A stretch of DNA of 25,915 nt from Candidatus Arcticimaribacter sp. UBA7428 (GTDB taxonomy: Bacteria > Bacteroidota > Bacteroidia > Flavobacteriales > Flavobacteriaceae): contig DLQQ01000034.1 of NCBI GenBank assembly GCA_002477625.1, positions 1 to 25,915 on the forward strand, written 5' to 3'. This document shows, piece by piece, positions 17,506-24,867 of this stretch (positions are counted from its first letter, which is position 1; each line of letters opens with the position of its first letter). Both the position numbers and the translations under genes were made by a program. The notes under the pieces are model-generated. The model worked only from the letters and a program-made list of their open reading frames with translations, was not told the DNA's origin and did no database searches.

Positions 17506-18099
17506 ATGAAAAATGCTATAATCTCTTTAGTTCTTATCTTGGTTTTGGCATCCTCTTGTTCAGGCACTAACTCAAATGGTAAAGCTCAAGAAATTGCTCA
17601 AGGAGTATATGAGCAGGCAGGCTGGATTTTTGATATGAAGCAATTGCCTTCAGGGGAAGATATCGTCCCTTATTTTATCCTAGGAAAACCATCAACGAAT
17701 ACAATAAAGGAAAGTGTTGAAGGCGGTTCCGTTATTGAAATGGGCATTACTGTTAACTTTAAGATCGGGAAAAGTGGTTCGGATAAAGGGAATATTCTTG
17801 GTATTTATTTTGAGTCAACCGCAACGAATGAAAATGACTTTAAATTTCCACGCTGTCTGAGTGTCTGTCCAGTTAATATCGAAATTATTAATATTGATGG
17901 AGGAGTAGCAACATCGAAAACTACCTACTCTAGAAGCAATGTATTTCAAATGCAATTGGAGGATGAAGTGTTGAACGCTCTGGCTACTGAAAAGAAGAAA
18001 ATTCGAGTTCAAATTCCGGTCTCTATTCAAAATAAAAACACAACATTTGAGTGGTTTGCTATTGACCTCTCGGGTTATAACCCGGTGTTGAATTTATAA
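17506..18099 (+). CDS. Predicted lipoprotein of unknown function
   Basis: I chose the ATG at 17506 (197 residues) because it opens a clear lipoprotein signal peptide: MKNA, a hydrophobic core and ASSC with the lipidated Cys18. An upstream in-frame ATG at 17479 would place nine extra residues before the signal. The segment after Cys18 (SGTNSNGK) is uncharged and lacks an acidic surface-export signal, so it may face the periplasm. The mature part looks beta-rich. It has only two other cysteines, in CLSVC (Cys117, Cys121), which might form a disulfide. I recognise no family. It is divergent from the DUF1338 gene and convergent with nadC, with 7 nt between the stops. Confidence 0.8.
   Translation: MKNAIISLVLILVLASSCSGTNSNGKAQEIAQGVYEQAGWIFDMKQLPSGEDIVPYFILGKPSTNTIKESVEGGSVIEMGITVNFKIGKSGSDKGNILGIYFESTATNENDFKFPRCLSVCPVNIEIINIDGGVATSKTTYSRSNVFQMQLEDEVLNALATEKKKIRVQIPVSIQNKNTTFEWFAIDLSGYNPVLNL
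18071..18084. repeat. 14-bp palindrome at the convergent end of the lipoprotein gene and nadC
   Basis: CGGGTTATAACCCG is a perfect palindrome inside the last ten codons of the lipoprotein gene, upstream of the convergent nadC stop. It is followed on the plus strand by a loose AT-rich stretch but no clean T-tract. It could be an imperfect terminator hairpin serving one or both convergent transcripts. It is otherwise unexplained. Confidence 0.35.
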
Positions 18100-18106
18100 A
18101 AAGTTT

Positions 18107-18973
18107 TCAGACGGCTTTTAGACTCAAGTCCATATTCTGTGCAGAATGTGTTAAAGCTCCAAGAGAAACATAATCCACTCCAGTCTCTGCAATTGCTACA
18201 ATCGTTTCTTTAGTGATATTTCCCGATGCTTCCGTAGCTATTTTTCCGTCAATAATTTTAAGCCCTTCTTTTAAAACTTCTGGATTCATATTGTCCAATA
18301 AAATACGGTGAATCCAAGGAAAATATAGGCAAGCTTTAATTTCTGATTGATTTCGTACTTCGATTATCACGGGAATATTTAGGTTGTTTGCTTCTAAATA
18401 CTGTTTTGTTTTACTTAGGGCTTTTGCTGTTGAGCCACAAAAATCTACATGATTATCTTTGATCATGATCACATCAAATAAGCCCATACGATGATTTTCA
18501 CCACCTCCAATGAGGACAGCCCATTTTTCAGGATAGCGAAAGTTTGGTGTTGTTTTCCGTGTGTCTAGCAGTGTACAAGAGGTGTGCTTTATAAGATCGG
18601 CTGTTTGACGCGTAAGCGAAGCAATTCCACTCATTCGTTGCATGCAGTTCAGTACAAGGCGCTCTGTGGCTAGTAATTCAAGTTGGGGTCCTTCGACTGT
18701 AAAAACTACATCGCCAGGATTTACCCAGGCGCCATCCGCTATTTTAGTTTCAAAAGTAAACGTTTCATTTTTGGTTTTGAAGATGTGTTTGGCAAGTTCA
18801 ACTCCAGCAATGATTCCGGCTTCTTTGACCAAAAGGTTCGCACGACTTATGTTGTTGTTTGATAAACAGGACTGGCTGGTATGATCACCATTTCCAATGT
18901 CTTCCTTCAAAGCTGCTGCTATGAATAAATCTATTTCGTTTTTGTAATCTTTAAGAAAAGTATTTTTATGCAT
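18107..18973 (-). CDS. nadC: Nicotinate-nucleotide pyrophosphorylase (quinolinate phosphoribosyltransferase) NadC
   Basis: This enzyme converts quinolinate and PRPP to nicotinate mononucleotide with loss of CO2, the third step of de novo NAD synthesis. I prefer the ATG at 18973 (288 residues, starting MHKNTFLKDY), which matches the family length and overlaps nadB by 8 nt. An upstream in-frame ATG at 19006 would add 11 residues with no counterpart in the family. Typical segments are EDIGNGDHTS, ERLVLNCMQRMSGIAS, LDTRKTTPNFR and GGGENHRMGL followed by IKDNH. The C-terminal segment ASGNITKETI and YVSLGALTHS complete the barrel. It is the last gene of nadA-nadB-nadC. Confidence 0.96.
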   Translation of the reverse strand: MHKNTFLKDYKNEIDLFIAAALKEDIGNGDHTSQSCLSNNNISRANLLVKEAGIIAGVELAKHIFKTKNETFTFETKIADGAWVNPGDVVFTVEGPQLELLATERLVLNCMQRMSGIASLTRQTADLIKHTSCTLLDTRKTTPNFRYPEKWAVLIGGGENHRMGLFDVIMIKDNHVDFCGSTAKALSKTKQYLEANNLNIPVIIEVRNQSEIKACLYFPWIHRILLDNMNPEVLKEGLKIIDGKIATEASGNITKETIVAIAETGVDYVSLGALTHSAQNMDLSLKAV

Positions 18974-20522
18974 AATCGTTATTGTAAAACACCCCTTTAT
19001 TTGCATTGATTTCTAAAGCCTGATTGATTAATAAATAAGCCACACTTACCATGTTCCTTAATTCACATAATTGAGGTGTCAACTTATTTTTTTGGTACAG
19101 ATCGAGAGTTTCTGTATACAGGTGGTTCAACTCTACAGCAGCTTCGTTCAACCCTTTGTTTGTCTTGAAAATACCTGCTTTTTCACTCATAATCTTTTGT
19201 AGATTATTAAAGAGCTTTTGAGTTTTATCAAGTTTTAAATCCGAGGAATATTCTTGACCATTCCAATCCGGTATGCTGTTGTAAAACGAATGTTCTAAGA
19301 TGGGTTCACTTAAACTATTTGCAGAGCATACGGCTGCTCTGTGGGCGTAAACAATAGCTTCTAGTAGGGAGTTAGATGCTAGTCGGTTGGCTCCATGAAG
19401 TCCTGTATGACTACATTCTCCTATGGCAAAGAGCCCTTTTAAACTCGATTCTCCATGGGAGTCAACTTCGATACCACCACAACTGTAATGCGCAGCAGGA
19501 ACAACTGGAATTCCTTCTTTCATTGGGTCAATACCAATTGAAATACAGGTGTCGTGTATCATGGGGAAGTGTGACAAGAATTCATCTTTTTCTATAGCTG
19601 TAGCATCCAATAATACATGACTCTCTTTTCGTGAAAGCAATTCCTGAGCGATAGCTCGAGATACAATATCACGGGGAGCTAATTCTTTTCTAGGATCGTA
19701 ATTTGGCATGAATCGCTCACCATCTAGGTTTCTGAGTACGCCACCCGAACCACGAACAGCTTCTGTGATCAGAAAAGTATCTCCGTTTACTTTTGGGTAA
19801 AGTGCTGTAGGATGAAATTGTATGTAGGGTAAATTTTTGATCTGTACTTTTGCTCGATATGCCGCTCCAAGACCATCACCAGTAGCTACCTTAGGGTTGG
19901 TTGTGAACTCATAGAGTTGACCTACACCACCGGTTGTTAGGATTGTGAGCTTTGAGGCTATGGTAATTATTTCTTGATCCAGAGTAGAAATTATATAGGC
20001 TCCGTAGCAGCGCTTATGTTCAGTCTTGGTATGGTGATCGGTGATTAAGTCTACTAAGATGTGGTTTTCTAAGTATTCAATGGTGTCAATTGCCTTGATT
20101 TTATTTATCAATGCCCGTTGTATCTCTGAGCCAGAATGGTCTTTGTAATGTAAAATTCTATTTTCTGAATGTCCACCCTCACGGACTAAATCAAATTCTT
20201 TTGTTGTCTTGGTGTCGAATGCAGTTCCCCATTGCATCAATTCATTTACCCGATCGGTACCTTCTTTAATAACAAAATCTATAACTTCAGGATCTCCCTC
20301 ATAATCCCCAGCAATATAGGTGTCTTCAATGTGCTTTTTAAAGGAGTCTTTTTCGAAATTATAAACTGCAGCAATTCCGCCTTGGGCATATCGGGTATTG
20401 CCCTCCATCAAATCTTCTTTACAGATTAAAGTGATTTTTGTTGTTGGAGATAATTTTGACAACTTGATTGCATAAGATAATCCAGAAATTCCGGTTCCAA
20501 TAACAAGTACATCTGTATTCAT
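18966..20522 (-). CDS. nadB: L-aspartate oxidase NadB
   Basis: This FAD-dependent enzyme (518 residues) oxidises L-aspartate to iminoaspartate, the substrate of NadA. The N-terminal FAD-binding loop VIGTGISGLSYA (G9-x-G11-x-x-G14) is clear. RYAQGGIAAVYN, IQFHPTALYP, TEAVRGSGGVLRN and SCGGIEVDSHGESSLKGLFAIGE are hallmarks that separate NadB from succinate dehydrogenase flavoproteins. HGANRLASNSLLEAIVYAHRA is the conserved FAD-contact segment. It starts 1 nt after the nadA stop and overlaps nadC by 8 nt, so the three are surely one transcript. Confidence 0.97.
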   Translation of the reverse strand: MNTDVLVIGTGISGLSYAIKLSKLSPTTKITLICKEDLMEGNTRYAQGGIAAVYNFEKDSFKKHIEDTYIAGDYEGDPEVIDFVIKEGTDRVNELMQWGTAFDTKTTKEFDLVREGGHSENRILHYKDHSGSEIQRALINKIKAIDTIEYLENHILVDLITDHHTKTEHKRCYGAYIISTLDQEIITIASKLTILTTGGVGQLYEFTTNPKVATGDGLGAAYRAKVQIKNLPYIQFHPTALYPKVNGDTFLITEAVRGSGGVLRNLDGERFMPNYDPRKELAPRDIVSRAIAQELLSRKESHVLLDATAIEKDEFLSHFPMIHDTCISIGIDPMKEGIPVVPAAHYSCGGIEVDSHGESSLKGLFAIGECSHTGLHGANRLASNSLLEAIVYAHRAAVCSANSLSEPILEHSFYNSIPDWNGQEYSSDLKLDKTQKLFNNLQKIMSEKAGIFKTNKGLNEAAVELNHLYTETLDLYQKNKLTPQLCELRNMVSVAYLLINQALEINANKGVFYNNDYA

Positions 20523-20523
20523 C

Positions 20524-21525
20524 TTAACCGATTTCTAGCATTCGTTCTATAGGAAGACGCGCTCTGTGCATCAAGTTTTCTTCTAGAAGGATTTCGGGCA
20601 ATTCATGTTCCAAGCAAAGGTATAATTTCTCTAGCGTATTGAGTTTCATAAAGGCACATTCACTACAGGCACAGGTATCGTCCTCTACAGGCGCAGGGAT
20701 GAATGCTTTATGCGGTGCTCTTTTTTGCATTTCATGTAAAATACCAGCTTCAGTTGCAACAATGAATTCTGTTGCATCGTCTTCTTGTACAAACTTGAGT
20801 AAACCAGATGTGCTACCAACATAGTGCGCAACATCCAAGACTTGGCTTTCACTCTCTGGATGTGCGATGAACTTTGCTTTTGGGTGTTCCTTAAAAAGGG
20901 TTACTATTTTTTCGAACGAAAATGCTTCATGTACTATACAGGAACCTTCCCAAAGAATCATATCACGACCCGTTTCTTTGATCAGGTAGCGGCCAAGATT
21001 TTTGTCTGGAGCGAATATGATTTGTTTGTCTTTTGGGATTGAATTAATTACTTGTACGGCATTACTTGAAGTACAAACAATATCACTCAAGGCTTTTATG
21101 TCAGCGGAGCAATTGATATAGGTTACTACAAGGGCCTCAGGGTGCATTTCTTTAAACTTCTTAAAATCAGCTGGTGGACAAGAATCTGCCAAAGAGCAAC
21201 CCGCTTTCAGATCTGGAAGAACAACTTTTTTTGTTGGATTAATTATTTTTGCAGTTTCTGCCATAAAGTGAACACCCGCGAAAACAATGATATCTGCTTT
21301 TATTTCTGCTGCAATTTTTGCTAAATACAAACTGTCACCCAAATAATCAGCTAATTCCTGAATCTCCTTGTTTTGGTAATAGTGCGCTAGTATTACCGCA
21401 TTTTTATCCATTTTTAAACGCTTGATTTCAGAGACAATTTTATCTTTCGTCGGTACTGGAAGCTTTAAATATCCTCTAGCGGCTAAGGTTGTGGTGGCGA
21501 TTTCTAAGTCTGCTTTTGTACCCAT
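20524..21525 (-). CDS. nadA: Quinolinate synthase NadA
   Basis: This [4Fe-4S] enzyme (333 residues) condenses iminoaspartate with dihydroxyacetone phosphate to quinolinate. Three cysteines match the cluster ligands: Cys110 in KAGCSLADSCP, Cys196 in WEGSCIVHE and Cys290 in CACSECAFMKLN. The N-terminal AHYYQNKEIQELADYLGDS and VFAGVHFMAETAKI segments are diagnostic. It is the first gene of the nad operon. No exact TAnnTTTG promoter is visible in the 222-bp region upstream on its strand, so its promoter remains unassigned. Confidence 0.97.
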   Translation of the reverse strand: MGTKADLEIATTTLAARGYLKLPVPTKDKIVSEIKRLKMDKNAVILAHYYQNKEIQELADYLGDSLYLAKIAAEIKADIIVFAGVHFMAETAKIINPTKKVVLPDLKAGCSLADSCPPADFKKFKEMHPEALVVTYINCSADIKALSDIVCTSSNAVQVINSIPKDKQIIFAPDKNLGRYLIKETGRDMILWEGSCIVHEAFSFEKIVTLFKEHPKAKFIAHPESESQVLDVAHYVGSTSGLLKFVQEDDATEFIVATEAGILHEMQKRAPHKAFIPAPVEDDTCACSECAFMKLNTLEKLYLCLEHELPEILLEENLMHRARLPIERMLEIG

Positions 21526-21747
21526 TAAACGGATTTATAATTTGAAGTAAATACTTTTTAAAGATAATTTGTTTAGTGATACTGATGCAGTTTTTTTTTG
21601 AATTTTATTTGTAAAAATTCGATATCTTAAAAAGAGTTTTTAATTTAATTATAAAAATTGTATTTTTGAAGTTAAAAATCTTTTATTTTACTATTTGTAA
21701 ATAACAAAAAACGCTAATAGTATCTTATTATAACTAAATAACTATAC
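21526..21747. other. AT-rich divergent intergenic region between nadA and the OmpA-family gene
   Basis: This is 222 bp of extremely AT-rich sequence between two divergent genes. It includes a T-run near 21591-21600 and several near-consensus promoter fragments on the plus strand. I see no coding frame, RNA gene or riboswitch-like fold. It presumably holds both promoters. Confidence 0.6.
21661..21668 (+). promoter_or_regulatory. Possible -7 element of the OmpA-family gene
   Basis: TATTTTTG fits TAnnTTTG and would start transcription near 21675, giving a leader of about 70 nt. No TTG is found at the proper -33 distance. A weaker alternative, TTTG at 21665-21668 followed by TACTATTTG at 21689-21697, has one base too many in the -7 element. 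Confidence 0.3.
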
Positions 21748-23103
21748 ATGAAAAATTTAAAACTAATCGCTTTATTATTCCTGTTTGCTGGGGTAGTTCA
21801 AGCGCAAACATCAGACAACCCATGGTTGATTTCAGCTGGAATTAATGGAATTAGCTTACAAAGCGACTTTACTGGGGGAGCCAATGCTCTTACAAAAAGT
21901 AATTACAAAAGTATGAGCCTAGGAGTTCCTTCTTTGTCTGTTTTTAGAACGGTTTACGGAGGTCTTTCTCTGGGAGCACAATTTTCTCTCAACAACATAA
22001 AAAGTGAATCTGGGCTTAATGATGCCAAATTTAGCAGCATTGATTTTGCTTTGAAATATGGTTTTTCTCGCGATAGTAAACTGAGTCCCTACTTAAAGGC
22101 GGGTGTAGCAAGAGCTTCAATAGATATAATTGACCAAAGCTCGTTTAATGCAGCTTCAAGTGCAACAGATACGTACTTCGGTGGTGCGGGTTTCAGTTAT
22201 AAGTTAGGAGATAACTTAAGCGCTTTTGTTGAGACGTCCTACCGTTCATCACAAGATAATCCCAAAGGTAATTTCTTGCAGCACTCTGCAGGCCTTTCAT
22301 ACGGTCTAGGTTCTGGAGATGCCGATAAAGATGGTATTTCTGATAAGAAAGATAAATGCCCAGATGTTCCAGGTCTTAAAGAATTTGAAGGTTGCCCTGA
22401 TACAGACGCTGATGGAATTCCAGATAACATGGATGATTGTCCAGAAGAAGCTGGTCCAGAAGAAAATAACGGATGTCCTGATACAGATGGCGATGGGGTC
22501 TTAGATAAAGATGATACTTGTGTAGATGTTCCAGGTTTAGTTGAATTAAACGGATGTCCTGATACTGACGAGGATGGAATAATGGATTCAGAAGATGAAT
22601 GTCCAGAAGAAGCAGGTGATCTTGAAAATAAAGGATGCCCATGGCCAGATACTGACAATGATGGTGTTGCAGATAAAGATGACGCTTGTCCTGAAGAAGC
22701 TGGTACAGCTGAAGGTAACGGTTGTCCTGATACTCCAAAAGATATTTTAGATAAGATGAATGGTATTGGTTCTAACATATTGTTTGCTGCCGAAAGCTCG
22801 AAGCTTATGGGTAAAAAGGTATTTGCTGCAATAGGTGAAATCAAGCGGGTCTTAGATGAGAATCCAAGTGCAAAAATTTTAATTGAAGGTCATGCCTCAA
22901 GTGATGGAAGCGCTGAGTATAATGATGCTCTATCTCTTAAGAGAGCAGAAGCTGTTCAGGCTAAATTGATCGAATTAGGAGCTGATCCTAATAGAATTGA
23001 AGTGAAGGCCTACGGTGAGACTATGCCGATTGACGGAGATGATTCACCTCAAGCTAGAACTAAAAACAGAAGAGTTGAATTCAAAGCTTTGACTGAGAAT
23101 TAA
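21748..23103 (+). CDS. OmpA-family outer-membrane protein with thrombospondin type 3 repeats
   Basis: This is a 451-residue exported protein. A signal peptide (about 1-19, ending VVQA) precedes a beta-barrel-like domain (about 20-188) with alternating aromatic and glycine-rich strands that ends in [10 protein letters not shown]. Residues 191-327 are five Asp-rich thrombospondin type 3 repeats that should bind calcium. Residues 335-451 form an OmpA C-terminal peptidoglycan-binding domain with [26 protein letters not shown] and [11 protein letters not shown], including the Asp and Arg that contact diaminopimelate. It likely anchors the outer membrane to the cell wall. Such proteins are abundant in Flavobacteriia. 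It stands alone, with a strong terminator 24 nt after the stop. Confidence 0.95.
   Translation: MKNLKLIALLFLFAGVVQAQTSDNPWLISAGINGISLQSDFTGGANALTKSNYKSMSLGVPSLSVFRTVYGGLSLGAQFSLNNIKSESGLNDAKFSSIDFALKYGFSRDSKLSPYLKAGVARASIDIIDQSSFNAASSATDTYFGGAGFSYKLGDNLSAFVETSYRSSQDNPKGNFLQHSAGLSYGLGSGDADKDGISDKKDKCPDVPGLKEFEGCPDTDADGIPDNMDDCPEEAGPEENNGCPDTDGDGVLDKDDTCVDVPGLVELNGCPDTDEDGIMDSEDECPEEAGDLENKGCPWPDTDNDGVADKDDACPEEAGTAEGNGCPDTPKDILDKMNGIGSNILFAAESSKLMGKKVFAAIGEIKRVLDENPSAKILIEGHASSDGSAEYNDALSLKRAEAVQAKLIELGADPNRIEVKAYGETMPIDGDDSPQARTKNRRVEFKALTEN
22318..22728 (+). repeat. Five tandem thrombospondin type 3 coding repeats
   Basis: Units start at 22318, 22399, 22480, 22561 and 22648. Four are 81 nt (27 residues). 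The fourth is 87 nt because it ends with an additional Trp-Pro. Each follows DxDxDGxxDxxDxC, then a DVPG or EEAG turn, and ends in GCP. Units 1 and 3 carry DVPG; units 2, 4 and 5 carry EEAG. The alternation suggests that an ancestral pair was duplicated. The aspartates are expected calcium ligands, and the two cysteines per unit may pair. Confidence 0.93.
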
Positions 23104-23121
23104 GCTTTATATCGCTGAAAC

Positions 23122-23154
23122 AAAAAAGGGTGAACATATGTTCACCCTTTTTTT
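23122..23154. terminator. Bidirectional intrinsic terminator between the OmpA-family gene and rpe
   Basis: A perfect palindrome, GGGTGAACATATGTTCACCC (23128-23147), is flanked by six A on the left and seven T on the right. It therefore forms a hairpin followed by a U-tract on both strands. It would stop the OmpA-family transcript rightward and the rpe transcript leftward. Confidence 0.93.
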
Positions 23155-23178
23155 ATTCTCTTAATTCAAATCTACACC

Positions 23179-23829
23179 TTAGATTTCCTTTAATCCTGCT
23201 ATGGTTTGAATTGGGTCTTCTGCTCCAAAAACATAGCTTCCAGCTACTAAGACATCAGCACCAGCGTTGATAAGTTGCTTTGCGTTTTTATTCGTTACAC
23301 CTCCATCAATTTCAATTAAAGTAGCACTCTCTTTTTCTCGAATAAGGGTCTTTAACGTCCGTACCTTAGTGTAAGTTTCTTCAATGAACGATTGTCCACC
23401 GAAACCAGGATTAACACTCATAAGGCAAACAACATCCACATCCTTAATGATCGATTCTAAGACAGTGATGGGTGTGTGAGGATTTAAAGCTACTCCAGCT
23501 TTCATTCCACAAGATTTTATTTTTTGAAGTGTACGATGTAGGTGATCACAAGCTTCGTAATGAACTGTAAGCACTGCTGAGCCAAGCTCAGCAAAGGTCT
23601 CAATGTACTGATCTGGATTTACAATCATCAAATGAACATCAAGGGGTTTAGTAGCATGTTTTGCGATCGCCTTGAGGGCAGGCATTCCAAAGGATATGTT
23701 GGGAACAAACACACCGTCCATAATGTCAATATGAAACCAGTCTGCTTCACTTTTGTTGAGCATTTCTGAATCTCGTTGAAGGTTTGCAAAGTCAGCCGCT
23801 AAAAGGGAGGGTGCTATAAGTGTTGGCAT
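23179..23829 (-). CDS. rpe: Ribulose-phosphate 3-epimerase
   Basis: This 216-residue TIM-barrel enzyme interconverts D-ribulose 5-phosphate and D-xylulose 5-phosphate in the pentose phosphate pathway. It starts MPTLIAPSLLAADF. The metal ligands His33 and Asp35 (HIDIMDG), His66 (DVHLMI) and Asp175 (EIDGGV) are all present. So are the phosphate-binding MSVNPGFGGQ segment and the C-terminal LVAGSYVFG. It lies downstream of rpoD but behind that gene's terminator, with only about 26 nt between hairpin and start codon. It must be expressed by read-through or from a promoter that overlaps the end of rpoD. Confidence 0.97.
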   Translation of the reverse strand: MPTLIAPSLLAADFANLQRDSEMLNKSEADWFHIDIMDGVFVPNISFGMPALKAIAKHATKPLDVHLMIVNPDQYIETFAELGSAVLTVHYEACDHLHRTLQKIKSCGMKAGVALNPHTPITVLESIIKDVDVVCLMSVNPGFGGQSFIEETYTKVRTLKTLIREKESATLIEIDGGVTNKNAKQLINAGADVLVAGSYVFGAEDPIQTIAGLKEI

Positions 23830-23850
23830 TGTAAAATAGTTTTTAGTTAT

Positions 23851-23875
23851 AAAAAAAGCAACCCGAAGGTTGCTT
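23851..23875 (-). terminator. Intrinsic terminator of rpoD
   Basis: On the minus strand the RNA would read AAGCAACC, a UUCG tetraloop, GGUUGCUU and then five or more U. The stem is 23875-23868 with 23863-23856. It lies 7 nt after the rpoD stop. UUCG loops are exceptionally stable, so this should be efficient. Confidence 0.9.
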
Positions 23876-23881
23876 GTTAGG

Positions 23882-24745
23882 TTACCCTAAATATGTTTTC
23901 AAGATTTTACTTCGAGATGTATGCTTCAGGCGTCGAATGGCTTTTTCTTTGATTTGACGAACACGTTCGCGTGTCAGATCAAAAGTTTCACCAATTTCTT
24001 CAAGTGTCATTGCGTGTTGTTCTCCAAGACCGAAGTACAAGCGAACCACATCTGCCTCACGAGGAGTAAGTGTTTCCAAAGCACGTTCAATTTCTGTTTT
24101 TAATGATTCATGAAGTAAAGTTCTATCGGGATTGGGTGATTCTCCACTATTCAGTACATCGTATAGATTAGAATCTTCTCCTTCTACTAGTGGTGCGTCC
24201 ATTGAGACGTGTCTACCCGAGTTTTTAAGAGACTCCTTTACGTCATTGATGGTCATGTCTAATTCCTTAGCAATTTCTTCTGCAGAAGGCGCACGTTCGT
24301 GAGCTTGCTCTAGAAAGGCATAGGTTTTATTGATTTTATTAATCGAACCGATTTTATTCAAAGGTAAACGAACAATCCTCGATTGCTCTGCTAGGGCTTG
24401 AAGTATAGATTGACGAATCCACCAAACAGCATAAGAAATGAATTTAAATCCACGAGTTTCATCAAAACGTTTAGCCGCTTTGATCAATCCTAAGTTTCCT
24501 TCATTAATTAAATCTGGCAGTGTTAATCCTTGATTTTGGTATTGTTTTGCTACAGATACAACAAATCTTAGGTTTGCTTTGGTTAGTTTTTCGAGAGCAA
24601 CTTGATCCCCTGCTTTAATCCTTTGCGCTAATTCTACTTCTTCCTCTGCGGTAATTAAATCTACTTTTCCTATTTCTTGAAGATATTTGTCAAGAGAAGC
24701 GGTTTCGCGATTGGTTACCTGCTTGGTAATTTTAAGTTGTCTCAT
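23882..24745 (-). CDS. rpoD: Primary RNA polymerase sigma factor RpoD/SigA
   Basis: This is the housekeeping sigma-70 factor, 287 residues. It lacks the long region 1.1 of E. coli RpoD, as is usual in Bacteroidota. Region 1.2 is [15 protein letters not shown]. Region 2 includes [34 protein letters not shown] and the -10 recognition helix [16 protein letters not shown]. Region 3 follows [12 protein letters not shown]. Region 4 carries [16 protein letters not shown] and the helix-turn-helix [19 protein letters not shown]. It should be the factor that reads the TTTG/TAnnTTTG promoters seen elsewhere in this window. It stands between two terminators and so has its own promoter. Confidence 0.97.
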   Translation of the reverse strand: MRQLKITKQVTNRETASLDKYLQEIGKVDLITAEEEVELAQRIKAGDQVALEKLTKANLRFVVSVAKQYQNQGLTLPDLINEGNLGLIKAAKRFDETRGFKFISYAVWWIRQSILQALAEQSRIVRLPLNKIGSINKINKTYAFLEQAHERAPSAEEIAKELDMTINDVKESLKNSGRHVSMDAPLVEGEDSNLYDVLNSGESPNPDRTLLHESLKTEIERALETLTPREADVVRLYFGLGEQHAMTLEEIGETFDLTRERVRQIKEKAIRRLKHTSRSKILKTYLG

Positions 24746-24762
24746 GTATGATTAAATATTGT

Positions 24763-24777
24763 GTATACTTCTTATAC
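24763..24777. repeat. Short inverted repeat in the rpoD promoter region
   Basis: GTATA (24763-24767) and TATAC (24773-24777) form a perfect inverted repeat around a 5-nt spacer, 18 nt upstream of the rpoD start. It might be a regulator site or part of a weak promoter, but it is short enough to be chance in AT-rich DNA. No exact TAnnTTTG element is visible on the minus strand here. Confidence 0.25.
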
Positions 24778-24810
24778 GTTCAAAAGCTTAAAATGTTACA
24801 TGCATACCAA

Positions 24811-24845
24811 AAAAAAACCTCTCAAATTGAATTGAGAGGTTTTTA
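24811..24845 (-). terminator. Intrinsic terminator of pnp
   Basis: A 10-bp stem, AACCTCTCAA (24816-24825) with TTGAGAGGTT (24832-24841), has a 6-nt loop. On the minus strand it runs into a U-tract (24817-24809 region). A shorter T-run exists on the other side too. It sits shortly after the pnp stop at 24868 and separates pnp from rpoD. Confidence 0.92.
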
Positions 24846-24867
24846 AAATTTAAAAACGCAACAGAAA

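Noticed and set aside
18974..19006. An 11-residue longer N-terminus for NadC
   Set aside because: It would extend deeper into nadB, and the added residues have no family counterpart. The ATG at 18973 gives the normal N-terminus.
22318..22728. Regularly spaced DNA repeats that might suggest a CRISPR array
   Set aside because: The units are contiguous 81-87-nt coding repeats without unique spacers, in frame with TSP3 protein repeats, and no cas gene is present.
22239..22844. A 201-codon open frame on the minus strand, opposite the OmpA-family gene
   Set aside because: It is rich in Ser, Pro and Gly in a pattern that mirrors the Asp-rich TSP3 repeats on the other strand. It has no start context or recognisable domain. 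It is a shadow of the repeat composition.
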